Origin: an uncultured Oscillospiraceae bacterium
GTDB lineage: Bacteria; Bacillota; Clostridia; Oscillospirales; Acutalibacteraceae
Length of the DNA stretch: 10,126 bases
Assembly: GCA_900540535.1 (NCBI GenBank)
Contig: UQGM01000066.1
Coordinates: forward strand, 1 to 10,126
Direction: 5' to 3'
Below are positions 1 to 7,129 of the stretch, piece by piece. Every line of letters starts with the position of its first letter. Within the stretch, counting starts at the first letter, position 1. The notes under the pieces were generated by a model that searched no databases, was not told where the DNA came from, and saw only the letters and a program-made list of their open reading frames with translations. The position numbers were made by a program, and so were the translations under genes.

Positions 1-390
1 TACAAACCATAAAAAAGTTATAATAGGTACCAGCCAGAGTCCCTGACCATATATTTCAATAAAATTAGAAGGCAGATATCGAGAATAATGCATATCATCA
101 AAATATTTCAGCAAGAAAAAGACGAGCCAGTATACGATGATTAAGAGAGCTCCGAAAGCATATAGAACTGCTCTTTTATTAATTATCCACGCAGTTTTCT
201 TAAGCACCTGAGTATCATCTTGAGCGGGGATTTTTTCGTCGGAGATACTTTTTTTCATGTCCTCTGTAAGCAAACGGCATTTTTCACACTCTTTGAGATG
301 TTCTTCAACTATTTTTTTGCTTTCGTCACTGCACACCTCGTCAACATACAGCGGCAAAAGGTCGGATATAACTTTACAATTCTTTTCCAT
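1..390 (-). CDS. Zinc-finger anti-sigma factor, membrane-anchored (3' end outside window)
   Basis: Translating the minus strand from the ATG at 390 gives 130 open codons that run off the window edge. The N-terminus is a zf-HC2-type zinc-binding anti-sigma domain: Cys5, then His31-x3-Cys35-x2-Cys38, with the text DLLPLYVDEVCS between them that is typical of this Clostridia family. A charged linker follows, then a membrane segment at about residues 74-95 (FGALLIIVYWLVFFLL) and a second hydrophobic stretch from about 117 that is cut by the window. By family knowledge it would hold the ECF sigma factor encoded immediately upstream at the membrane in an inactive state. The start is supported by an AAGGGAG Shine-Dalgarno. 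The ATG lies one base after the TAA that ends the sigma frame (392-394), so the pair was probably translationally coupled. The signal sensed cannot be told from the sequence. Confidence 0.8.
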   Translation of the reverse strand, partial: MEKNCKVISDLLPLYVDEVCSDESKKIVEEHLKECEKCRLLTEDMKKSISDEKIPAQDDTQVLKKTAWIINKRAVLYAFGALLIIVYWLVFFLLKYFDDMHYSRYLPSNFIEIYGQGLWLVPIITFLWFV

Positions 391-391
391 T

Positions 392-460
392 TTATTTGCT
401 CCCTTCTCTTAGCGTTTTTTGAATCATGACTTTTCCACGGTAAAAAGTAACCCTTGCCTA
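392..460 (-). pseudogene. Severed C-terminal part of the ECF sigma factor (recognition helix of region 4)
   Basis: Reading straight on through the TAG at 458-460 gives ARVTFYRGKVMIQKTL and then REGSK, ending at a TAA at 392-394. In this sigma subfamily the motif is SESWARVTFYRAK or very similar, so the TAG sits where a tryptophan (TGG) is expected, which is one G-to-A change. The segment holds the recognition helix. The reading frame, the end close to the anti-sigma ATG and the conserved residues are all preserved, so the lesion is a single base and decay has not spread. Confidence 0.8.
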
Positions 461-865
461 GCTTTCGCTTTTGCCGAATATAGCGGCTATTTCGCTGTAA
501 GATAAATCGCCCAACAGTTTTTTAATGAGAACGGTTCTGTATGGTTCGCTGAGATTTTCCATTATGTCAATCCATTCGCATAAGTGGCTGTCCTCAAAGC
601 CATTTTCTGGAAGATCGGAATCGGCAATACGTTTTTGCTTTTTAAGATGAGTCATCCATGTGTTTTTGGCAATCTGATTAAGCCATACAGAAAGTTTGCA
701 GTCGCCACGATATCGGTCGATGTTCACAAGAGCTTTGACAAAAGTTTCCTGAGTGATGTCCTCAGCATCCTGAGGGGGACAGCCGATGCTCATTAAATAC
801 CTGTAAACCAGTGGTGCGTTTTCACGGTATACTCTTTCAAATTCCTTTTCTGTTTCAGGATTCAC
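458..865 (-). CDS. ECF-type RNA polymerase sigma-70 factor, truncated by premature TAG
   Basis: An extracytoplasmic-function sigma factor of 135 residues as it stands. Region 2, for core RNA polymerase and -10 contacts, spans about residues 10-80 and includes DAEDITQETFVKAL (33-46). Region 4 starts at about 104 (LSEPYRTVL) and breaks off at GKSES, in the helix-turn-helix just before the recognition helix that reads the -35 element. The TAG is at 458-460, and the same frame continues past it with the missing helix (see 392-460). The start is a GTG at 863-865, preceded by AGAGGTGA seven bases upstream. The full-length protein would be 157 residues, normal for ECF factors. It pairs with the anti-sigma gene downstream. 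If the TAG is real and not read through, the product can bind core polymerase but should not recognise its promoters. A sequencing error or a recent null mutation are the other readings. Confidence 0.85.
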   Translation of the reverse strand: MNPETEKEFERVYRENAPLVYRYLMSIGCPPQDAEDITQETFVKALVNIDRYRGDCKLSVWLNQIAKNTWMTHLKKQKRIADSDLPENGFEDSHLCEWIDIMENLSEPYRTVLIKKLLGDLSYSEIAAIFGKSES

Positions 866-895
866 GGCTGTTCACCTCTTTTCTTTTTTCATTTA

Positions 896-951
896 TATGA
901 CTTTTTAATATCAGTTTTTGTTACATAATATTACAAAAATAAAGTAACAAA
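896..951 (-). promoter_or_regulatory. Possible ECF-type promoter and inverted repeat upstream of the sigma gene
   Basis: On the minus strand TGTAAC (920-925) is followed after 17-18 bases by AGTCATA (896-902), which loosely resembles an ECF promoter of the TGAAAC/CGTC kind and would suit autoregulation. The same TGTAAC is part of an 8-base inverted repeat, TTTGTTAC at 917-924 and GTAACAAA at 944-951, with a 19-base spacer. No good sigma-A promoter was seen here. Both readings are weak in such AT-rich DNA. Confidence 0.25.
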
Positions 952-960
952 TTTACAGTA

Positions 961-995
961 AAAAAATCAGCAGTCTGAACAAAACTGCTGATTTT
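961..995 (-). terminator. Rho-independent terminator of the alpha-galactosidase gene
   Basis: A perfect 11-base stem, AAAATCAGCAG at 963-973 and CTGCTGATTTT at 985-995, has an 11-base loop. On the minus strand it is followed by a run of T. It lies about 20 bases after the stop of the GH36 gene and separates that gene from the sigma/anti-sigma pair. Confidence 0.8.
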
Positions 996-1014
996 AAACT
1001 GTTTAAAGCATTTC

Positions 1015-2664
1015 TTAAATTTTACCGGAAAGTATTTTTCCGTTATCGGAATTAAAACGGAAAAGATGTTCCTCACCGTTCAGTGAATATTTAATCTCCA
1101 TTATTTTTGGCAGAACATATTCGGCTTTAAGAATTTTAATATCGTCCTTTGCAATTGTTTCCTTGAAATTCTCTAACTGTTCAGCGGAATACTTGTCGGT
1201 GTTATCGGATATAAACAGCAGTCCTCCGAAAAGCTTGTTTATTTTAGCTACAAGCTTTCTCTGTTCCTCTTTCATGGAAATATTGTAATCACGCAGCAGG
1301 AAAACATCGGGGTCGTTGAGGAAAGCTCTGCCGTTTAATTCACGCCTGAAAATGGTACAGTTAATGGTATTCTTAGTTGAAACGTCTTCACGGTGCTTCA
1401 TCTTTTCGTAGAGATTTGTTTTCCAGCTGAGATCTACGTCTGCACCTATGCGGCAGAAATCAACTTTTCCGAAAGCGGGAGCGAGGGGAACGCCGCAGCC
1501 GAGAATAAGCTTGTCTCCCACACATTCACGTATAAAGTTCATGGCTTCGCACATGAGCTGACCTCTGGATTTTCCTTTATTCGGTACAACACAGGCAGCA
1601 TAGAGGAAGTCGAGCTTTACCATGTCATAGCCCCACTGGTTGAGGATGACATCGAAAAAGTTTTTAATGTATGCCGCAGCTTCTGGAACAGAAATGTCGA
1701 GGGCGTAAAATCCGCCCCAGTTTCCGCCGCAGTTAACGGGATTTCCGTCGGAATCTTTAATAAGCCAGTCAGGATGCTCTTTTGCAACAACCGAATCAAT
1801 CTGACAGCCCAAAGGAGCAAGCCAAAGTCCCGCAAGCATATTCTTTGAATGGATTTTATCAGCTATGGCCTTCATACCATTGGGAAATTTGTTTTTATCT
1901 ACGCTCAGCCAGTCGCCTACCGCAGTCTGATATCCGTCATCGATCTGGAAAATATCAATTTTCTCTCCTGTGGCAGCAAGAGCCTCAAGGTCATCGGTTA
2001 CTATCTGCTCATTTATATTGGGATAGTAGTTGTACCAGGTGGTATATCCGCATTTTGGGGAGACTCTTGGCTTCGGTATATTCATAGCGTCGAAATATCC
2101 GTTAAATACCTCGTCCATAGTGCCTTTCATTCTGAAAAGCTGTATAACCTTATATCCTTCGTTTACTGTTACACCTTCGAGATCTTTTTCTATTACTACT
2201 TTTTTATTTACCGTATCAAATGTAATGGAAGTAAATCCGCATTTTTCCGTAACGGAGCCGAACAGCTCTACATGATCGTCAAGGCGGACATAACCATATG
2301 ACCAGCCGTAGAATATTCCGCTCCTTGACGGATACTTTTTAAATGAATAATCTCCGGCGTTGTGCATGGGATGTTTCATAATTCGTTTTTTGCTGAGTGG
2401 ATGCAGATGGCTCATATATTCGGTTTTAAAATATTCACGACTGTCCGTCCATGACTGATATCCGTTTACGAAAATACGGCAGTTGTCATCGTATTCGTAA
2501 TTAAAAATAAGCTGGAATTTTTTGAATTTTATGTCTCTGTTAGGCAGAATTTTAAGAGTAAGACAGTTATCCTTTTCTTTTTTTATAATAGAAAAGTGCT
2601 TGGTCTCCGCTCCCGAAGCTTTGTACTCTATATCTCCACAGGTATATTCTGTTTTTATAATCAT
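1015..2664 (-). CDS. Alpha-galactosidase, glycoside hydrolase family 36
   Basis: A 549-residue retaining alpha-galactosidase of family GH36, expected to release alpha-linked galactose from raffinose-type or galactomannan oligosaccharides. Residues 1 to about 190 form the beta-sandwich domain. The (beta/alpha)8 barrel follows, with CGYTTWYNYYPNI (205-217), IDIFQIDDGYQ (236-246), LAGLWLAPL (278-286), the nucleophile Asp352 in MVKLDF and the acid/base Asp409 in CRIGADVDLSW. FLNDPDVFLLRD (448-459) is also typical. It is shorter than the ~720-residue classical GH36 enzymes because the N- and C-terminal domains are small. There is no signal peptide, so it should act in the cytosol on imported sugars. 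GAAAGGAGC precedes the ATG. The gene is a single transcription unit with its own promoter and terminator, and no transporter gene is adjacent. Substrate preference (galactose against N-acetylgalactosamine) cannot be settled by eye. Confidence 0.9.
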   Translation of the reverse strand: MIIKTEYTCGDIEYKASGAETKHFSIIKKEKDNCLTLKILPNRDIKFKKFQLIFNYEYDDNCRIFVNGYQSWTDSREYFKTEYMSHLHPLSKKRIMKHPMHNAGDYSFKKYPSRSGIFYGWSYGYVRLDDHVELFGSVTEKCGFTSITFDTVNKKVVIEKDLEGVTVNEGYKVIQLFRMKGTMDEVFNGYFDAMNIPKPRVSPKCGYTTWYNYYPNINEQIVTDDLEALAATGEKIDIFQIDDGYQTAVGDWLSVDKNKFPNGMKAIADKIHSKNMLAGLWLAPLGCQIDSVVAKEHPDWLIKDSDGNPVNCGGNWGGFYALDISVPEAAAYIKNFFDVILNQWGYDMVKLDFLYAACVVPNKGKSRGQLMCEAMNFIRECVGDKLILGCGVPLAPAFGKVDFCRIGADVDLSWKTNLYEKMKHREDVSTKNTINCTIFRRELNGRAFLNDPDVFLLRDYNISMKEEQRKLVAKINKLFGGLLFISDNTDKYSAEQLENFKETIAKDDIKILKAEYVLPKIMEIKYSLNGEEHLFRFNSDNGKILSGKI

Positions 2665-2714
2665 TTATAATGCTCCTTTCTGGGGAAAGTATCAAAATTC
2701 AATATATACAAATA

Positions 2715-2743
2715 ATTATAGGAAAAAAAGTATACTATGTAAA
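2715..2743 (-). promoter_or_regulatory. Sigma-A promoter of the alpha-galactosidase gene
   Basis: On the minus strand TTTACA (2738-2743) and a perfect TATAAT (2715-2720) are separated by exactly 17 bases. The -10 box lies 50 bases upstream of the GH36 ATG. Confidence 0.75.
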
Positions 2744-2750
2744 CAAATTT

Positions 2751-2778
2751 GACACTAAAAAAGCATATGCGACACTAA
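2751..2778 (-). promoter_or_regulatory. Tandem direct repeat, candidate activator site for the alpha-galactosidase promoter
   Basis: The 8-base sequence GACACTAA occurs at 2751-2758 and again at 2771-2778, so the period is exactly 20 bases (about two helical turns). The proximal copy ends 7 bases upstream of the -35 box at 2738-2743. By family knowledge, two same-orientation half-sites about two turns apart beside a -35 box are the usual layout for AraC-family sugar activators. No such regulator is encoded in the window, so the factor is unknown. Confidence 0.4.
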
Positions 2779-2780
2779 TT

Positions 2781-3049
2781 TTTATGAATTTACAATTTTT
2801 AAGGCGCTTTTTTTACGTCAAAATCACAAACCGAAGAGGATATATGATGTTAATTGTGCACAAAATATAAATTGCATCATTTTTATCTGAAAATTTGAAT
2901 TTGTTCTGTAATTTGCAGTAGATAATTTTGAAACATGAACAAAAATGTAAAAGCTGTTAAATAATTGTCAAATTTTCCCCTAATAGAATGGGCGGCAGTC
3001 GGTTATATTTATATAAATCGTCAAAAATAAAATTAATAGGCTTCATTAA
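2781..3049. other. AT-rich divergent intergenic stretch without a recognisable gene
   Basis: No reading frame here has a ribosome binding site or a recognisable protein. A perfect 10-base palindrome, TTGTGCACAA, lies at 2854-2863 inside a loose inverted repeat (ATGATG 2844-2849, CATCAT 2875-2880) followed by five T. It could be an operator or a weak terminator-like hairpin, but the evidence is thin. The rest shows nothing distinct. Confidence 0.4.
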
Positions 3050-3078
3050 TTGAAAAAGCGGACAGATTATTATATAAT
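3050..3078 (+). promoter_or_regulatory. Sigma-A promoter of the oadG-oadB operon
   Basis: TTGAAA (3050-3055) and TATAAT (3073-3078) are separated by 17 bases. Transcription should start near 3085, leaving a ~50-base leader with a small GGGC/GCCC hairpin (3094-3105) before the AGGAGG at 3118-3123. Confidence 0.75.
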
Positions 3079-3133
3079 TGTAAACGATATTGCGGGCGTT
3101 AGCCCAACTGGATTTACAGGAGGATGTGTTTAT

Positions 3134-3544
3134 ATGAATTTAAACCTTTTTACTGCACTGGCAGCTCAGACGACACCTGATATGGGTTTTGCAGGTCTGG
3201 TAACTGTTACAGGTATGACAGTCGTTTTCCTTGTTCTTATTGCACTGGTTCTCATATTCAACGTATTCGGAAGAATTATGGCAAGGGGAACAGGTAAAGA
3301 GAAAAAAGAAAAACCGGTTAAGGCTGCTAAAGCCGCTCCTGCGGCAGCTCCTGCTGTACAGGCTCCTGCTGCTCCCGCAGCTCAGGCAAACGGCGTTGCT
3401 CCTGAAATTGTAGCAGCAATTGCAGCAGCTCTTGCTCAGTACGGTGAAAACGGCGTTATTCGCAGTGTTCGTCCTGTTATGAGACGCAGCGGAAGAAATC
3501 CGTGGGCTGTTGCCGGCATCATGGAAAATACAAGACAGTTTTAA
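3134..3544 (+). CDS. oadG: OadG-family small membrane subunit of a Na+-translocating decarboxylase (gamma/delta type)
   Basis: A 136-residue single-pass membrane protein. The transmembrane helix is at about 20-45 (GLVTVTGMTVVFLVLIALVLIFNVFG), followed by a basic patch (RGTGKEKKEK), an Ala/Pro-rich flexible linker (about 62-87) and a conserved C-terminal tail with APEIVAAIAAALAQY (89-103) and RNPWAVAGIMENTRQF (121-136), as in OadG and MmdD proteins. In the family this subunit ties the cytosolic carboxyltransferase to the membrane pump. The linker has no biotin-attachment MKM motif, so it is not the biotin carrier. I chose the ATG at 3134 because AGGAGG sits ten bases upstream. The in-frame TTG at 3050 lies in the promoter's -35 box and cannot be transcribed from it. 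The gene is the first of a two-gene operon with the beta subunit. The substrate of the complex is unknown. Confidence 0.82.
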   Translation: MNLNLFTALAAQTTPDMGFAGLVTVTGMTVVFLVLIALVLIFNVFGRIMARGTGKEKKEKPVKAAKAAPAAAPAVQAPAAPAAQANGVAPEIVAAIAAALAQYGENGVIRSVRPVMRRSGRNPWAVAGIMENTRQF

Positions 3545-3576
3545 TTTGAGTTTAATTTTGAAGGGGGCGCACTGTT

Positions 3577-4773
3577 TTGGTAGCTGATTTTTTTCAGACA
3601 ATAGTTGACATTTTACAGGGTTCAGGTTATGCAGCACTGTTCACAGGTGACGGATACCTTAACCTTATTATGATAGGAATTTCTTTCCTTCTGCTTTATC
3701 TCGGAATAAAGCGTGGATTCGAGCCTCTGCTCATGGTTCCTATCGCTTTCGGTATGCTTCTTGCAAACCTTCCTCTTGCAAACCTTGATGTTTCGTACCA
3801 TTCCCTTGGCGAGTTTGCACAGCTTCTGCTGGCAGACGGTGCAAATGCTGAAAAAGCGGGACTTTTGGATATACTTTATTTCGGCGTTAAAGCCGGTATT
3901 TATCCGCCCCTTATCTTTATGGGTATAGGCGCTATGACCGACTTTGCTCCCCTTATTGCAAATCCCAAGAGCTTCCTTCTCGGCGCTGCTGCACAGGGTG
4001 GTATCTTCGTTACATTTATCGCCGCCACTCTTCTTAACTTTGATCCCGCTCAGGCAGGTTCAATTGCTATCATCGGCGGCGCTGACGGTCCTACTGCAAT
4101 TTACGTAACTTCAATTCTTGCTCCTTCGCTTCTCGGTTCAATTGCCGTTGCAGCTTATTCTTACATGGCTCTCGTTCCGGTAATTCAGCCGCCTATTATG
4201 AAGCTTCTTACAACTAAGAAAGAGCGTTCAGTTGTTATGGGAACTCTTCGTCCTGTTTCCAAAACAGAGAAGATCCTCTTCCCCATACTCGTTACTGTTG
4301 TTGTAACACTTCTTCTTCCCGATGCAGGTTCACTTGTAGGTATGCTCATGTTCGGTAACCTTCTTCGTGAAAGCGGAGTTACAGAAAGACTTTCAAAGAC
4401 CGCTCAAAATGAGCTTATGAATATCATTACAATCTTCCTTGGACTTTCTGTCGGCGCTACAACAAACGCTCAGAACTTCCTCACATGGGAGACAATCCGC
4501 ATAATCTTCCTCGGACTTGTAGCTTTCGCATTTGCAACAGCTTGTGGTGTTCTTCTCGGAAAGGTTATGTACCTTGTAACAGGCGGAAAGATAAATCCCC
4601 TTATCGGTTCTGCCGGTGTTTCAGCCGTTCCTATGGCTGCCCGTGTTTCACAGAAGGTTGGTCAGAAAGAGAATCCTTCAAACTTCCTTCTCATGCACGC
4701 TATGGGACCCAACGTTGCCGGTGTTATCGGTTCAGCTGTTGCGGCAGGCGTACTTCTTGCTCTTTGCAAATAA
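3577..4773 (+). CDS. oadB: Na+-translocating decarboxylase beta subunit (OadB/MmdB/GcdB family)
   Basis: A 398-residue polytopic membrane protein that couples decarboxylation of a biotin-bound carboxyl group to Na+ export. The residues shown to matter in Klebsiella OadB are all present at a constant offset of 33: Asp170 in GGADGPTAIY (Asp203), Tyr196 (Tyr229), and Asn340, Gly344, Ser349, Arg356 in NPLIGSAGVSAVPMAAR (Asn373, Gly377, Ser382, Arg389). The pump itself therefore looks functional. Length fits the shorter MmdB/GcdB-like members. Translation starts at TTG 3577, nine bases after AAGGGGG; no ATG gives a complete N-terminus. It follows oadG by 32 bases and is closed by a strong terminator. 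The alpha (carboxyltransferase) and biotin-carrier genes are not adjacent, so the substrate (oxaloacetate, methylmalonyl-CoA, glutaconyl-CoA or malonate) cannot be assigned. Confidence 0.93.
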   Translation: MVADFFQTIVDILQGSGYAALFTGDGYLNLIMIGISFLLLYLGIKRGFEPLLMVPIAFGMLLANLPLANLDVSYHSLGEFAQLLLADGANAEKAGLLDILYFGVKAGIYPPLIFMGIGAMTDFAPLIANPKSFLLGAAAQGGIFVTFIAATLLNFDPAQAGSIAIIGGADGPTAIYVTSILAPSLLGSIAVAAYSYMALVPVIQPPIMKLLTTKKERSVVMGTLRPVSKTEKILFPILVTVVVTLLLPDAGSLVGMLMFGNLLRESGVTERLSKTAQNELMNIITIFLGLSVGATTNAQNFLTWETIRIIFLGLVAFAFATACGVLLGKVMYLVTGGKINPLIGSAGVSAVPMAARVSQKVGQKENPSNFLLMHAMGPNVAGVIGSAVAAGVLLALCK

Positions 4774-4784
4774 GTTTAACATTA

Positions 4785-4819
4785 AAACCGCAGTCTTTAA
4801 GGCTGCGGTTTATTTTTTT
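4785..4819 (+). terminator. Rho-independent terminator after oadB
   Basis: A 9-base perfect stem, AAACCGCAG (4785-4793) and CTGCGGTTT (4803-4811), is followed by A and seven T. It begins 12 bases after the oadB stop and ends the operon before recD2. Confidence 0.9.
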
Positions 4820-4839
4820 GTGTCATCATTATCTTGTTG

Positions 4840-4868
4840 CTGACTGATCGGGAAAATTATGGTATAAT
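4840..4868 (+). promoter_or_regulatory. Extended -10 promoter of recD2-comFC
   Basis: TATAAT at 4863-4868 is preceded by TGG (4860-4862), which forms an extended -10. A weaker -35, CTGACT (4840-4845), is 17 bases upstream. The -10 is 56 bases before the recD2 start. Confidence 0.65.
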
Positions 4869-4924
4869 AACAAATTAGTGTACAACTATAAAGAACTTCA
4901 ATTTTATGCAAAGGAGGGAAAGAA

Positions 4925-7129
4925 TTGGAGCAGGAAATTGTAAAGCTCAGCGGAGTTGTGGAAGACATCACTTTTCGCCGTCAGGAAAACGGCTTTACTG
5001 TCTTTGATATGGGCAGTGACGGTGAACTTATTACCGTTGTAGGTGTTATGCCGGAGCTTTCTCTGGGCGAAGAGATAAAGGTTTCCGGACACTGGGATTT
5101 TCATCCCTCTTTCGGCAGACAATTCCGTGCAGAACTGTGTGAACGCAGTATGCCTGCCACATCTTCTGCAATGCTCAAATATCTTTCCTCCGGAGTTATA
5201 AAAGGTGTCAGACATGCAACGGCCGAGAAAATAGTTTCCGCTTTTGGCGATAAGACCTTTGAAATACTCGAAAACTCTCCCGAAATGCTTGCAGAGCTGC
5301 CGGGAATAAGCCGTGACAAGGCTAAGAGTATAGGCGAAGAGTTCCGCAAGCAGTTTGCAGTTAGACAGGTTATGATATATCTTGAAAGATACGGGATGAC
5401 TGCCAGCGAATGCTTGAAAGTTTTCAGTGCGCTGGGTGTATGCGCCATTGAAAAGATAAACGAAAACCCGTACATTTTGTGCCGTGAGGATATAAAGATA
5501 AGCTTTGACAGAGCCGACGACATTGCCGCACAGCTTGAAAATCCTGTTGATTCTTCTTTCCGCACCGATGCAGGTGTTTTGTATGTTCTAAAGCACAATC
5601 TTGATAACGGTCACACCTGTATTCCACGTGACAAGCTTATTGAGCCGTCGTCCATGCTTCTGGAGGCAGATCCTGACAGTGTACAGGCTGCAATCGATCG
5701 ACTTGTGGCATCAAAAGAGCTTGTCTGCTGTAAACTCGGTGAAAGGGAGTTTTTGTTTCTTCCCTCAGCCTATCGAGCCGAAATGAATATTTCAAGAAGA
5801 CTTGATGTGCTTTTGAAATTTCCTCCTGCGGGAAAAACTGGAGTACAGAAGGATATTACAAAAGTAGAAATTGAAAAGGGGATAACCTTTGCCGAAAAAC
5901 AGCGTCTTGCAATAGCAACAGCCATTGAGAGGGGAATACTTGTGCTTACGGGAGGACCCGGTACAGGTAAAACGACTACTCTCAACGGAATACTGAGCCT
6001 TTACGAAAAGGACGGCTTGGACGTTGTATTGGCAGCTCCTACGGGAAGAGCGGCAAAGCGTATGTCTGAGGTCACGGGACGTGAGGCAAAGACTATACAC
6101 AGGCTCCTTGAAGTCAAATGGGAAGAAGGAGAACGCAAGACATTTGCGAGAAATATTACAAATCCCATTGAGGCGGATGCACTTATTGTGGATGAGCTTT
6201 CAATGGTGGATATATACTTGTTTTCAGCTCTTTTGGAGGCACTGCCTTTAGGCTGCCGTCTTGTGCTGGTAGGGGATTCCGATCAGCTTCCACCTGTCGG
6301 AGCAGGCAATGTGCTCCACGATATAATAAAATCAGGACTGCTTCCTGTTGTGGAGCTTAAAGAGGTTTTCCGTCAAGCTATGGAAAGCCTGATAGTTACA
6401 AACGCCCATAAAATAGTCAAAGGTGAAATGCCGGTTTTAAACAGCGTTGACAGTGACTTTTTCTATATGGAGCGCAGAAATCCTGTTTCGGCGGCACAGA
6501 CTGTTGCGCAGCTCTGCGCCGAAAGGCTGCCCAAAGCTTACGGATACCGTCCCTTTGAGGATATACAGATTTTGTGTCCTTCCAAAATGGGCGAGCTTGG
6601 CACAAATAATCTCAACCGTATGCTTCAGGAAAGACTAAATCCTCCTGAGAAATTCAAAGAAGAATTACAGACAGGTGGCAGAATCCTCCGTGAGGGGGAT
6701 AAGGTCATGCAGACCAAGAATAATTACGATATTCCCTGGGAAAAGGCAGGGGAGAGTGGTATGGGCATATTTAATGGCGATATAGGCGTTATAAAAACTA
6801 TCAATATTGCCGGAGGATATATAGAGATAGATTTTGATGACCGTCAGGCGGTTTATTCAGTTGAGAGCGCTTCCGAGCTGGAACTTGCCTATGCTATAAC
6901 GGTACATAAAAGCCAGGGCAGCGAGTTTGAAGCGGTTATAATGCCGGTGTACGGCGCTCCGCCGAGGCTAAGTTACCGAAATCTGCTTTATACCGCAGTT
7001 ACGAGAGCTAAGAAAATTATAGTTCTTGTGGGACTTTCTTCACAGATTGAGGCTATGGTCAATAACGATAAAAAGACCAAGCGCTTTTCGGCTCTTGACC
7101 ACTTTCTCACAGGTGATTATGAGGTATGA
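4925..7129 (+). CDS. recD2: RecD2-like ATP-dependent 5'-3' DNA helicase (SF1B)
   Basis: A 734-residue SF1 helicase of the RecD2 type, the RecD homologue of bacteria in which it works without RecBC; in the family it unwinds DNA 5'-3' and takes part in repair. The N-terminal OB-like domain is at about 1-75, then helix-hairpin-helix repeats at about 85-200 (LPGISRDKAKSIGEEF, 125-140). Helicase motifs follow in order: Q motif FAEKQ (322-326), Walker A GGPGTGKT (343-350), Ia APTGRAAKRM (371-380), Walker B IVDE (421-424), III GDSDQLPPVGAGNVL (450-464), IV VFRQA (481-485), V HKSQGSEF (661-668) and VI YTAVTRAKK (689-697). All key residues are present. It starts at TTG 4925 with AAGGAGG seven bases upstream. 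Its stop overlaps the comFC start (ATGA), so the two are translationally coupled. Confidence 0.93.
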   Translation: MEQEIVKLSGVVEDITFRRQENGFTVFDMGSDGELITVVGVMPELSLGEEIKVSGHWDFHPSFGRQFRAELCERSMPATSSAMLKYLSSGVIKGVRHATAEKIVSAFGDKTFEILENSPEMLAELPGISRDKAKSIGEEFRKQFAVRQVMIYLERYGMTASECLKVFSALGVCAIEKINENPYILCREDIKISFDRADDIAAQLENPVDSSFRTDAGVLYVLKHNLDNGHTCIPRDKLIEPSSMLLEADPDSVQAAIDRLVASKELVCCKLGEREFLFLPSAYRAEMNISRRLDVLLKFPPAGKTGVQKDITKVEIEKGITFAEKQRLAIATAIERGILVLTGGPGTGKTTTLNGILSLYEKDGLDVVLAAPTGRAAKRMSEVTGREAKTIHRLLEVKWEEGERKTFARNITNPIEADALIVDELSMVDIYLFSALLEALPLGCRLVLVGDSDQLPPVGAGNVLHDIIKSGLLPVVELKEVFRQAMESLIVTNAHKIVKGEMPVLNSVDSDFFYMERRNPVSAAQTVAQLCAERLPKAYGYRPFEDIQILCPSKMGELGTNNLNRMLQERLNPPEKFKEELQTGGRILREGDKVMQTKNNYDIPWEKAGESGMGIFNGDIGVIKTINIAGGYIEIDFDDRQAVYSVESASELELAYAITVHKSQGSEFEAVIMPVYGAPPRLSYRNLLYTAVTRAKKIIVLVGLSSQIEAMVNNDKKTKRFSALDHFLTGDYEV

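Noticed and set aside
220..429. A 69-codon plus-strand reading frame rich in Phe
   Set aside because: It lies antisense to the anti-sigma gene and is a mirror of that coding sequence.
1393..1848. A 151-codon plus-strand reading frame opposite the GH36 gene
   Set aside because: No known motifs and no ribosome binding site; the opposite strand carries a clear enzyme with catalytic motifs across this span.
2670..2870. A 66-codon plus-strand reading frame in the intergenic region
   Set aside because: It has no ribosome binding site, has AT-rich low-complexity content, and overlaps the GH36 promoter on the other strand.
3050..3133. A 28-residue N-terminal extension of OadG from an in-frame TTG at 3050
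   Set aside because: The TTG is part of the -35 box, the stretch contains the -10 box, and the ATG at 3134 has AGGAGG at the right distance, so the extension would not be transcribed from this promoter.
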